NCBI GenBank assembly: GCA_002436415.1
Contig: DJMA01000037.1
Coordinates: forward strand, 1-47,238
Direction of reading: 5' to 3'
Length of the DNA: 47,238 nt
Source of the DNA: Bdellovibrionaceae bacterium UBA6502
GTDB lineage: Bacteria; Bdellovibrionota; Bdellovibrionia; Bdellovibrionales; UBA840
A program made the translations under genes and the position numbers. Positions 8,546 to 16,665 of this stretch are shown here, in pieces. Under the pieces are notes generated by a model, which was given only the letters and a program-made list of their open reading frames with translations, was not told the DNA's origin and searched no databases. Position 1 is the stretch's first letter, and the number at the start of each line of letters is the position of its first letter.

Positions 8546-9196
8546 TTAAAGACTGAGATCCGTTTGTTTTTTGCGTTTTAAATCCGAAATATACCTTAGG
8601 CTTTTACTAATGATCGCATCACAATTTGCTAAATAGCTTTCTTGAGAAACCAGCTCATTGGCATATTTTTTACTAGGAACAACAAACTCTTGATGAGAAG
8701 GTTCAACTTGCGAGTAAAATTGTTCAAATACCGATTCCTTGGTTCTTCCTCTTTCGATAACATCTCGCTCACTGCGCCTTTTAAACCTTAACTCAGTGTC
8801 TGCTTCTATAAAGAAAGAATAGTCTATTAAATCTCTGATTAAAGGTTGAGTTAAAATTAAAAGCCCCTCTAAAATCACAATTGGCCTTGAGATAAATTCT
8901 ATCGGCGTCTCTCTACGAGCGTAGGTACTAAAATCGTAACTTGGAACTAAGATGTCTTGCCCTGATTTTAAGGCTTTTAGATGCTCATAGAGTAACGCAA
9001 AGTCGATTGCCTCTGGTGAATCAAAGTTTACTTCTTTTCTCTTCTCAAAGGCTACGTGATAGTAGTAGTTGTCTTGGTATAAAATACGACAGTGATCCTC
9101 ACCTGCCTTCTCCCTCATTCTTCGAGAGAAAGTGGTTTTACCCGAGCAAGATCCTCCTGCCACACCAACAATAAACACTTGATTTCCATGACCCAT
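8546..9196 (-). CDS. udk: Uridine kinase
   Basis: Phosphorylates uridine/cytidine to the monophosphate in pyrimidine salvage, in the cytoplasm. The protein shows a P-loop (GVAGGSCSGKTTFS), the LYQDNYYY motif and the NFDSPEAIDFALLYEHL substrate region. It also has VPSYDFSTYAR, VILEGLLIL and the RRSERDVIERGRT lid. All are hallmarks of the uridine kinase family. The ATG at 9196 gives 216 residues, close to the family norm; the longer in-frame extension to 9268 adds a hydrophobic tract that overlaps the upstream small gene and is unlikely. No clear ribosome site is visible, so translation may be coupled to the small upstream frame ending at 9208. Confidence 0.88.
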   Translation of the reverse strand: MGHGNQVFIVGVAGGSCSGKTTFSRRMREKAGEDHCRILYQDNYYYHVAFEKRKEVNFDSPEAIDFALLYEHLKALKSGQDILVPSYDFSTYARRETPIEFISRPIVILEGLLILTQPLIRDLIDYSFFIEADTELRFKRRSERDVIERGRTKESVFEQFYSQVEPSHQEFVVPSKKYANELVSQESYLANCDAIISKSLRYISDLKRKKQTDLSL

Positions 9197-9207
9197 GGTT
9201 GTGCAGT

Positions 9208-9447
9208 CTACATCATGTATAAAAATAAAGCAAGAAAAGCTCCTTTTAAGCCTAAAAATAAAAACCATCCTGTGACACTAAGACCAAGAGCTTTTAGCTT
9301 TATTCCAGCCATAAAGCTAAAAGCCCAACCAAAAACCATCCAGCTAAAACGCTTTAAGAGAAAAACACAAAGAAGAATTTTTACTACAAGTAATCCTATT
9401 ACTTGAAGCTCGCTAAAGCATTTTACCTTAGCTTGATTCAGAAACAA
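9208..9447 (-). CDS. Possible small hydrophobic membrane protein
   Basis: A 79-codon frame (TTG start, or an internal ATG) ending 12 bases before uridine kinase. The product is strongly hydrophobic with two to three possible helices (VIGLLVVKILLCVFLLKRF, WMVFGWAFSFMAG, VTGWFLFLGLKGAFLALFLYMM). It fills the gap between udk and the divergent gene at 9540. No family is recognised. It could be a real small membrane protein co-transcribed with udk, or an AT-rich chance frame. Confidence 0.35.
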   Translation of the reverse strand: MFLNQAKVKCFSELQVIGLLVVKILLCVFLLKRFSWMVFGWAFSFMAGIKLKALGLSVTGWFLFLGLKGAFLALFLYMM

Positions 9448-9539
9448 AATCTGCAGAATTTACTGCCAACAAGACTCATTCTTTTGGGCTTTTAAACAAA
9501 ATCCTTGATTCAAATTCGTAGATTTTGTCAAATGTAAAT

Positions 9540-10523
9540 ATGTTGCGTTTTGTATTGATGCTTTTGTTTTTATTAGCTCAGCCCACTCTTTGGGCTGAAG
9601 AATTAGCCATGGGAATCGGCTTATTCAATCCATCCTTAAAAGTGAATGTAGGAGATGAGGATGACTCAGAGACCATTCAATTTTCTCCCAACAACGCATC
9701 CACTTTAAATTTGATCTTTTCTTATGGAAACCTTGGACTTGATCTAACAACAAGCAAAGCCAGAAACGATAGCGATGATGAAATAAAACTTGATACAAAA
9801 TACCATGACATTCAACTGGCCTTCTACGGTGGACAACATAATTATCTAGTCACCTACCAAGAGTATAAAGGCTATTACGTAAGTAATCCTGAACAAATCG
9901 ATAATACCTATACCAAAAATGATGAAGAGTCCTTGTTTCCAAACATGGAAACAAGGAGCCTGAGCTTTCGATACTTCAGAGTTTTTAAGCCAGAGAGCTT
10001 TAACCTAGATTCAGCATATGGAATTGTTGACTACCAAGAGGAAAAAGGTGGAAGTTGGATCATAGGAGTTGGGGCTACTAAGGAAAAATTAAAAAGCCCA
10101 AACAAAGGTTTTTCCCCTTCTTATGCAAATAGCAACTACCAGAGCTTAATCGACCTTAGAAAGATAGATATCTTAAGTCTAAATTCTCAAGGTGGTTACT
10201 CCTACACCTATGTTTATAAATCTTTATACGCAAATGCAATTTTGATGTTTGGCGCTGCCATCCAGCAAAAATCAATTCAATATAGCAATGAATCACATTC
10301 TGACACAGCCATTGGTTTTAACTCCACCATAGGTATTTCTCTGGGAATGAATAAGAAAAAACACAAACTAAGCCTTCAAGTTTTTGGCATTTCCAATCAA
10401 ATCAAAATCGATGACAAAAGCATTAGCTCTAACCTTATCAACGTTGGAATCATGTATGCTTATCGCTTTGGAGATAAAAACATCCCCTATCTTTCTGATG
10501 TTTCTAAATGGCTAGATTACTAG
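9540..10523 (+). CDS. DUF4421-like outer-membrane protein
   Basis: The ATG at 9540 (rather than TTG 9525) places a signal peptide at the N-terminus (MLRFVLMLLFLLAQPTLWA, cleavage before EEL), giving 327 residues. The mature part alternates short amphipathic strands (STLNLIFSYGNLGLDLTTSKA, HDIQLAFYGGQHNYLVTYQEYKGYYV, TRSLSFRYFRVF, GFNSTIGISLGM). It closes with an IMYAYRF strand, as expected of an outer-membrane barrel. The arrangement resembles DUF4421 proteins, by recognition only. Function is unknown. Its stop overlaps the proA stop by four bases on the opposite strand (10520-10523). Confidence 0.65.
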   Translation: MLRFVLMLLFLLAQPTLWAEELAMGIGLFNPSLKVNVGDEDDSETIQFSPNNASTLNLIFSYGNLGLDLTTSKARNDSDDEIKLDTKYHDIQLAFYGGQHNYLVTYQEYKGYYVSNPEQIDNTYTKNDEESLFPNMETRSLSFRYFRVFKPESFNLDSAYGIVDYQEEKGGSWIIGVGATKEKLKSPNKGFSPSYANSNYQSLIDLRKIDILSLNSQGGYSYTYVYKSLYANAILMFGAAIQQKSIQYSNESHSDTAIGFNSTIGISLGMNKKKHKLSLQVFGISNQIKIDDKSISSNLINVGIMYAYRFGDKNIPYLSDVSKWLDY

Positions 10524-11758
10524 CTGCGTACCTGCCCCGAACCCAAAACAATAAATCTACTACTTGTCATCTCCTCTGCTCCCATTGGACCATAAGCATG
10601 AATCTTAGTAGTGGAAATCCCTAACTCAGCACCTAAGCCTAACTCGCCGCCGTCATTAAAGCGAGTTGAAGCATTGTGCATTAGGCAGCTTGCATCTACC
10701 ACTTGAAAAAATTTATCAACACTAGCTTGGTCCTCACTAACGATAGCTTCTGTATGATTCGTTCCATATTTATCAATGTGGGCGATCGCCTCATCTACAC
10801 TAGCAACACTCTTTATAGATAAAATGTTCTCCAAATACTCGGTAGCCCAATCTTGATCGTTTGCAATTTTTAAATCTACGCCACTAGCATCTTTAAACTT
10901 CTCATCTACACGGAGTTCAGTAGACCTCTCCTGCAGAGCCTTGGTGATCTTAGGTGCTAAGTTAGCAAGTTGACTTTCGTGTACCAACAAAGTCTCCATG
11001 GCGTTACAAACCCCAGTTCGGTGGGTTTTAGCATTTACAATCAAATCCAAAGCCATTTCTTCTTTGGCGGATGAATCAATATACATATGGCATAATCCCT
11101 CAAAATGAGCGATCACTGGCATTCGAGCATTTTCATAAACGTGTTCGATTAACTTTTTACCACCACGAGGAATAACTAAATCGATATATTCTTTTTTACT
11201 TAAAAGTTCATTCACAGTGCTGCGGTCATCACTTTTTAAAACTTGAACGCTAAATTTTGGTAAAAACTCTTTAGTGGCAGCATTGATTAAATCTCCAAGA
11301 CACTCGTTCGAATACTTAGCCTCTTTTCCACCTTTTAATAAAATGGCATTTCCTGATTTAATGGCCAAAGCAGCGCAATCAATCACTACATTGGGACGAC
11401 TTTCAAAAATCATCAATATTACACCCAGTGGAATTCTTTGCTTTGCTATCTTTAAGCCTTTTTCATTGGTTCTTTCATTATAGATGCAAGATACAACTTG
11501 GTCTTGATTGGCAATGGAATCCACACCATCAGCCATGGCATTGATGCGCTTTTCGTCCAACAATAGTCGATCCGTCATAGCGGCATTTAAATTATTTTTT
11601 TTCGCTTCATCCATGTCTTTGGAGTTAGCGGCAATGATCTCATCAACACTTTCTCTCAAAGCCAAGGCAATATTTTTTAAAGCCTGGTTTCTTTGGTCTT
11701 CTGAAAGGTATCTTAATGCTCGCTTAGCTTCTTGAGCCTGTTTTCCCCATAAATCCAT
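10520..11758 (-). CDS. proA: Glutamate-5-semialdehyde dehydrogenase (gamma-glutamyl phosphate reductase)
   Basis: NADPH-dependent reduction of gamma-glutamyl phosphate to glutamate semialdehyde, the second step of proline synthesis, in the cytoplasm. The 412-residue protein has the family landmarks: IPLGVILMIFESRPNVVIDCAALAIKSGNAILLKGGKEA, VIPRGGKKLI, and the catalytic Cys in THRTGVCNAMETLLV. It also has HNASTRFNDGGELGLGAELGISTTKIHAYGPMG. Length matches the family. A good ribosome site (AGGAG) sits 6 bases before the ATG. No proB lies next to it in this window. Confidence 0.96.
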   Translation of the reverse strand: MDLWGKQAQEAKRALRYLSEDQRNQALKNIALALRESVDEIIAANSKDMDEAKKNNLNAAMTDRLLLDEKRINAMADGVDSIANQDQVVSCIYNERTNEKGLKIAKQRIPLGVILMIFESRPNVVIDCAALAIKSGNAILLKGGKEAKYSNECLGDLINAATKEFLPKFSVQVLKSDDRSTVNELLSKKEYIDLVIPRGGKKLIEHVYENARMPVIAHFEGLCHMYIDSSAKEEMALDLIVNAKTHRTGVCNAMETLLVHESQLANLAPKITKALQERSTELRVDEKFKDASGVDLKIANDQDWATEYLENILSIKSVASVDEAIAHIDKYGTNHTEAIVSEDQASVDKFFQVVDASCLMHNASTRFNDGGELGLGAELGISTTKIHAYGPMGAEEMTSSRFIVLGSGQVRS

Positions 11759-11805
11759 ACTCTACTCCTAATGAAGGTTTCGAAAGAAACTATATAACTC
11801 AGGCT

Positions 11806-12660
11806 TTACTTTTCTTCCAATGCTTTTCTGCGAAATTCAGCTTCTGTCCCTCTTAAATACTTTTGAAACACCACAGATTGAAACATTTTCTCAACTACGG
11901 GATATTTTTCTTTGAAAGTTTCTAGGTGTCGAAACCAAAGCCTTGGACTGTCTTCCGTGCAGCTCAAATCCCTGTCGTAGCCACAAAAGTAATATTTAGG
12001 GACTGAGTGGGTATCAATATCTCTTTTACAATCTTTAGGCTTTATGCTTTTTAAGATTAATTTAAAAAACTCAATGAATTTTTCTTTGCTCTCTGGTTTC
12101 TCAATACTACTTAAATAACTTTTTTGCAGTTGATTCAAATCCGTTTGGTAATCACAACTATCTTTTTTCTGAACTTCATTGGAATACACTTTTAATTCAC
12201 TAATCACCAAAGAATCATTCTCTGGAAGAATCAAAACATAACTTCCCAAAGCAGTGCCTTTGATTCCAATCTCTTCGCCCAAAGGGAAACAATTTTGCCT
12301 TTTAGAAGTATCGATCTTAAAACGACCTAGTTGATCAAAATCAGTGTCTGAGAAATACTTCCAGCCTATGCTGTCTAATTTCTTTTTAGGCGTCTTGTAA
12401 AATTTAAGGGAAAGGTATTTTAGGCTTTTTCCTGATTTGTTATTAATGTAGTAGCGATTGTCTATTTTATTAAATTGCACATCTTCTACTTCTTGAAACT
12501 GTTTTTCTACACAATAACTATCTGCCTCCGAAAACACAGGGCCATTACTGGAAAGAATTTTGTCGGCTTGCTTTTTACTAATTCCAAAACCTAAACGTTC
12601 TTCCTTCGAAGAATCGCAGCCTAGAATACAAAGAAACAATAAGAACAAAATCCTTTTCAT
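11806..12660 (-). CDS. Unrecognised lipoprotein
   Basis: A 284-residue protein with a lipoprotein signal (KRILFLLFLCILGC, acylated Cys at residue 15), so it is likely anchored in the outer or inner membrane facing the periplasm. The mature region is charged and soluble with several Cys (DSYCVEKQF, RQNCFPLG, KDSCDYQTD, RDLSCTEDS) that may form disulphides. No family is recognised. It lies 35 bp downstream of the glycosidase gene on the same strand and may be co-transcribed with it. Confidence 0.7.
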   Translation of the reverse strand: MKRILFLLFLCILGCDSSKEERLGFGISKKQADKILSSNGPVFSEADSYCVEKQFQEVEDVQFNKIDNRYYINNKSGKSLKYLSLKFYKTPKKKLDSIGWKYFSDTDFDQLGRFKIDTSKRQNCFPLGEEIGIKGTALGSYVLILPENDSLVISELKVYSNEVQKKDSCDYQTDLNQLQKSYLSSIEKPESKEKFIEFFKLILKSIKPKDCKRDIDTHSVPKYYFCGYDRDLSCTEDSPRLWFRHLETFKEKYPVVEKMFQSVVFQKYLRGTEAEFRRKALEEK

Positions 12661-12695
12661 AAATTTATTTTACTTGAGGAGAGAGCAATAAACAA

Positions 12696-14174
12696 CTATT
12701 CACAAAGGCTAGAATCTTCACGAACAAATAGAATTTCACTGTTTCGTAAATTTAATTCTGTCAGTTTTTTAAATTGAAAGGCCTTTTCAAAATCAGACAA
12801 AGACTTAAGTCCAATCGAATTCATGGCCATAAGCTTCATTTGTTCAATTCCTTCTAGCTTAATTACCTCTAGTGTTTCTGAAAATTGAATATTTCTTGTC
12901 TCGCCAAAATTGACCAACATTTTAATCAATTTTCCTTTTTGAGTTTTTTGGCAATGAGCATAAGCGAGCAGATCTTTTTCTTTTCCCTTTAACTTAAAAA
13001 ACCTTCTCCCCATTAAACGCTTCCATAAAAGACTTGCAAAATAGTCTGGCTTCGGCTGCATCGTTTTGTAATCTAGCAAACCGTAATCAGAACCAATGAA
13101 GCTTTGACGAATTTGCTTTTTTGTAGAATGCAGAGCACCTAATGCCAACTGGTTCAGCCACCACAAACTCGATAGATAAGTATCACTAACACCTGGCTCA
13201 CCTCCACACTGTGCAGAGCCGGTCTCTCCCAGCCAAATTGGAGCTTTTGGAGAATATTTATCACGATAAACTTTTATCTCTGACATATAGCTATTAAGTC
13301 TCTCATGAGTCTTTATATCTAAAAAATTCTCTTTACTAGCTTTTACTAACTGTACAGGACAGCGTTGACTTTGCGTTGGGTAATAATGCCAAGTAAAAAG
13401 ATCTAGCTCACTTTTTGCCATTTTAAAAAAACGAAAACTACTGACTGTGAAAAAACCAGCCACTTCGCCAATTCTTGGCCAAAAGGCATTGGCTGGCCCC
13501 GCTAATTTTACATCTTCTGTTTTTAAATAATTTCGAATCTTAGTGTAGTTTTTAAAGTAAGAAGCAGTACTTAACTGGCTAGACAATCCATGCGCTACCC
13601 AAAAAGCATTGTTTTCGTTCCCCAATTCTAGAGCCTCAACGGAAATATTATGTTTCTTTAAAAAATTTAAAATTTTCTGTGTTTGAGATAGTTTAATGAG
13701 ATGGTTTTTATCCCAGTTTGCAGGCCCAGCGTTCAAGGTTAAAAACAATTTAGCATTCATTGATTTTACAAACTCAGCCAACTCAAGAAACCTCTCCTCA
13801 GTCATCACTGAAGAATATTTCTCTGGTTTCTTCTCTTTTGCAAACTGATAAAAGACCGAATCAGCTTCAGTGCCTCCGATCCTAAGCGTAAGCTCGCCAA
13901 GAGCTTTAAAGTATTTACGCAATTCAGGGTCTTTAAAATCAATTTGCTCTGCCTTTTTTACCCCCCGACCATCTTTAAACTCTTTGTTTCCTTCCCACCA
14001 ACCAGCGCCAACTACCAAGGCCATATCAATGGCCACAGATAAATAATCCGAAGGAAGTTTTTCATAAGAAGTTTTGGTATCTATTTTAAAATCATCGAAA
14101 GACAACTTAGACTCTTTGAGAGAAGCTAAGCTAGGTAAAGAAATTAAAAGAAACATCCAAATTAATGCCTTCAT
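12696..14174 (-). CDS. Exported GH79/heparanase-like glycoside hydrolase
   Basis: A 492-residue protein with a signal peptide (KALIWMFLLISLPSLA). It looks like a clan GH-A retaining glycosidase of the heparanase/beta-glucuronidase family GH79. LTLRIGGTEADS resembles the LRIGGT strand. LELGNENNAFW carries the likely acid/base Glu187. IWLGETGSAQCGG carries the likely nucleophile Glu317, and QPKPDYFASLLWKRLMG matches the conserved segment after the barrel. It should cleave a uronic-acid-containing or related polysaccharide outside the cytoplasm. Substrate is unknown; the family assignment is by motif. Its start overlaps the LOG-family stop at 14174, so they are coupled. Confidence 0.75.
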   Translation of the reverse strand: MKALIWMFLLISLPSLASLKESKLSFDDFKIDTKTSYEKLPSDYLSVAIDMALVVGAGWWEGNKEFKDGRGVKKAEQIDFKDPELRKYFKALGELTLRIGGTEADSVFYQFAKEKKPEKYSSVMTEERFLELAEFVKSMNAKLFLTLNAGPANWDKNHLIKLSQTQKILNFLKKHNISVEALELGNENNAFWVAHGLSSQLSTASYFKNYTKIRNYLKTEDVKLAGPANAFWPRIGEVAGFFTVSSFRFFKMAKSELDLFTWHYYPTQSQRCPVQLVKASKENFLDIKTHERLNSYMSEIKVYRDKYSPKAPIWLGETGSAQCGGEPGVSDTYLSSLWWLNQLALGALHSTKKQIRQSFIGSDYGLLDYKTMQPKPDYFASLLWKRLMGRRFFKLKGKEKDLLAYAHCQKTQKGKLIKMLVNFGETRNIQFSETLEVIKLEGIEQMKLMAMNSIGLKSLSDFEKAFQFKKLTELNLRNSEILFVREDSSLCE

Positions 14175-14713
14175 TAGATTCCCATTTTTTCTTTAAGCTC
14201 AGAAACAGATTCAATGATAGAGAGCTTTTGAATATCGCCCTCTCTTAAAAAACCACTACGCTCAACATTTTGCATAAACTGAATCAAAAGCTCATAATAG
14301 GAGTCTACATTATACAAACCTACGGGCTTGGTATGTACGCCGATTTGGTTCCATGTGAATTGTTCGAAGAACTCTTCAAGAGTACCAACACCACCAGGTA
14401 AACTAATAAAGGCATCTGATTTTTTTTCCATCATAGCCTTTCTCTCATGCATATCTTTAACCCAATGCAACTCTGTTAGAGCCTCATGAGCCACCTCATA
14501 ATGCTTTAAAACCTCAGGCATAATACCAATAACCTCGCCACCATGTTTTAGATGAGAGTCCGCCACAGCACCCATCAAACCCACATTTGCACCGCCGTAA
14601 ACCAGAGTGTGTGAATTTTCAGCTAGATATTTTCCTAAATCTCGGGCTGCCTCCATAAAAACAGGCTTTTCCCCTTCTCGAGAACCGCAAAAAACACAAA
14701 CATTCATCATCAA
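14174..14713 (-). CDS. LOG-family nucleotide 5'-monophosphate phosphoribohydrolase
   Basis: A 179-residue Rossmann-like protein of the TIGR00730/LOG family. It has CVFCGSREGEKP at the N-terminus, LVYGGANVGLMG, the HERKAMMEKKSDAFISLPGGVGTLEEFFE signature and the QIGVHTKPVGLYN segment. Members release the base from nucleotide monophosphates (AMP or cytokinin ribotides). Three Met codons lie at the start (14713, 14710, 14707); the exact one is uncertain, with a weak GTAGG upstream. It overlaps the downstream glycosidase gene by one base, giving translational coupling of functionally unrelated proteins. Confidence 0.9.
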   Translation of the reverse strand: MMMNVCVFCGSREGEKPVFMEAARDLGKYLAENSHTLVYGGANVGLMGAVADSHLKHGGEVIGIMPEVLKHYEVAHEALTELHWVKDMHERKAMMEKKSDAFISLPGGVGTLEEFFEQFTWNQIGVHTKPVGLYNVDSYYELLIQFMQNVERSGFLREGDIQKLSIIESVSELKEKMGI

Positions 14714-14799
14714 CCTACTTTCATTATTTGCCAGTAAGTTAAAGAATAAATTTAAAAAAAGATAGGTAGATTTTTGCTAATTAAGAGAAAACAATCTAT

Positions 14800-15954
14800 T
14801 TATTGAGCAGTTTTTGTTAATTTCAGAAAATCAACAAACTCATCCAATTCAATAAAACCTAAATGACCACCGTTTTGAAAAAACCAGTAATGATCCTCTG
14901 GGTACAAACCAGAATATACATAATTATTTAAAAAGTCATTTTGGCTACTTAGCACCTTAATGTCCAAGCCATAAGCCTCTTTCCCACTAGAGATCCAGTA
15001 ATCTAAATCCGCTACTTCTGAGTCGAGCAAGGTTTTTAATTCAGGGGCAAGCTGTTCAAGGTAGGTTCGAAAGAAATACTTTTCATTCGATTTATAATCG
15101 GGGTGATTTCTAAAATAGATATCAATAGACTCCCTAAAGGGTTCTTTAAATCCAACCCTTACGGTCAATGGAGTGCTCAAAATTTTTGATTTTACAGAAA
15201 GATCTCTTTCGTTTTTTGCAAATACGTAATCCAAAAAAGCCAAGGCCATATCTTTATCAGAAAGCCTTCGGTTAAAGAAATCATCTTCCCACATCAACTG
15301 ATCTATATTGCGAATGGTTTGCCCCATATTTAATGGTGGCGAAAAAACGTAGACTTTATCGTCCACTAAATTCTTCGTCAGACTGCGATCGACATTGGCA
15401 TAAATAGTAGCTAAAAACGCTCCATAACTTGCGCCGAACAATCGAATTTTTGTATTTTCAGGGAGATTTTGTTGAGCCAAAAAATCTAAAGTTAAATCAT
15501 ACAAAGACTCAGCTTCTCTGACAACATCCCCCGGCTTATGAGTGGGTCTTGCTTTAAGGTAATCCGTCCCCCAGGGGTTTGGTAGAATCAAAACATTCTT
15601 TGCAATCTTCTTCATTCTCACAAATGCTCGAGAGGTTTGTCCTTCGTTTACATTATTAAAGATACCAGGGATGTATACGTAGAGTTCTGGATGTTTTGCA
15701 TCAGCAATTCCAAAAGAGGCTTTTACAGAGTTTTTTAAATAGCGGCTTGATAGGTATGTTTTTTTAGTTCTTGGGTCATAGAGACGAGCACGAATGCTTC
15801 CCCATAATGAAAATTGATAGCGATCGAAAAAAGGTGATCTAGACAAACTTAACTTATCATCTAGCTTTCTGACCCCTTGTAAAACAACAGGACTCCAAGA
15901 ATAGGTTGGAGGTGTCATTAAGCTAAAAAATAAAAATAGGCTTATAATTTTCAT
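14800..15954 (-). CDS. Exported alpha/beta hydrolase
   Basis: A 384-residue protein with a signal peptide (KIISLFLFFSLMTPPTYSW). The nucleophile elbow is LFGASYGAFLATIYA with Ser176 in GASYG. The oxyanion region is probably LYVYIPGIFNN. A late His (NGGHLGFIE) and an Asp upstream would complete the triad. It should be a periplasmic or secreted serine esterase/lipase/peptidase; the substrate is not predictable. It stands alone between the LOG gene and the cyclophilin with non-coding gaps on both sides. Confidence 0.75.
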   Translation of the reverse strand: MKIISLFLFFSLMTPPTYSWSPVVLQGVRKLDDKLSLSRSPFFDRYQFSLWGSIRARLYDPRTKKTYLSSRYLKNSVKASFGIADAKHPELYVYIPGIFNNVNEGQTSRAFVRMKKIAKNVLILPNPWGTDYLKARPTHKPGDVVREAESLYDLTLDFLAQQNLPENTKIRLFGASYGAFLATIYANVDRSLTKNLVDDKVYVFSPPLNMGQTIRNIDQLMWEDDFFNRRLSDKDMALAFLDYVFAKNERDLSVKSKILSTPLTVRVGFKEPFRESIDIYFRNHPDYKSNEKYFFRTYLEQLAPELKTLLDSEVADLDYWISSGKEAYGLDIKVLSSQNDFLNNYVYSGLYPEDHYWFFQNGGHLGFIELDEFVDFLKLTKTAQ

Positions 15955-16048
15955 ACTATAAACCTATTTTATGGCATTCTTACTGACTTACAATTTAATG
16001 CTAAACACCTACTAGACTAGCGACTAGTTTCCGTAGGTAGATTTTGCC

Positions 16049-16543
16049 TTAAAGTAGCTTTGCGGATTCTATTACTATAGACTCGCTCGGAACATCTTGG
16101 TGAAAGCCCATGCTACCAGTTTGTACACTTTCAATCTTTTCCACGACATCCATACCTTCAACCACTTTGCCAAAAACACAGTATCCCCAACCTTGTGGAG
16201 TCTTAGCTTGGAAGTTTAAGAAATCATTGTCTTTTGTATTTATGAAAAATTGGCAACTTGCTGAATGCGGCTCCATAGTTCTAGCCATAGCAATGCTTCC
16301 TTTTTCATTTTTTAAGCCATTGTCTGCTTCGTTCTCAATATTGTCATTGGCAGACTTTTGATCCATATCTGGTGTAAAGCCACCACCTTGAATCATAAAA
16401 TTAGGAATTACACGATGAAAAATCAAACCATCGTAAAAACCCTCTTTCACGTAAGACACAAAATTTTCCACTGTCTTTGGCGCTGCCTCTTTGTTTAATT
16501 CGATAACAATTGTACCTTCAGATGTTGTCATTTCAACTTTCAC
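16049..16543 (-). CDS. ppiB: Cyclophilin-type peptidyl-prolyl isomerase
   Basis: Catalyses cis-trans isomerisation of prolyl bonds during protein folding. The 164-residue protein begins directly with the cyclophilin fold and has no signal peptide, so it is cytoplasmic like PpiB. Motifs include YDGLIFHRVIPNFMIQGG (catalytic Arg in FHRV), SIAMARTMEPHSASCQFFIN and WGYCVFGKVVEGMDVV. Length fits the family. The gap 16544-16665 towards the FHA gene holds nothing I can name. Confidence 0.93.
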   Translation of the reverse strand: MKVEMTTSEGTIVIELNKEAAPKTVENFVSYVKEGFYDGLIFHRVIPNFMIQGGGFTPDMDQKSANDNIENEADNGLKNEKGSIAMARTMEPHSASCQFFINTKDNDFLNFQAKTPQGWGYCVFGKVVEGMDVVEKIESVQTGSMGFHQDVPSESIVIESAKLL

Positions 16544-16665
16544 ATTTACTCCTTACTAAAAATTCAAAGAAATATTATGTAACAAATAGAATAAATGCAA
16601 GTTTAAGCTCATGTTTTACGATGGATTTTGCCAAAAAATGTGCAGGATTTGATAGTAGCATCAAG

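Noticed and set aside
16001..16048. CTAG-rich inverted repeat between the hydrolase and cyclophilin genes
   Set aside because: Short, interrupted pairing and no T-run; not enough for a terminator call.
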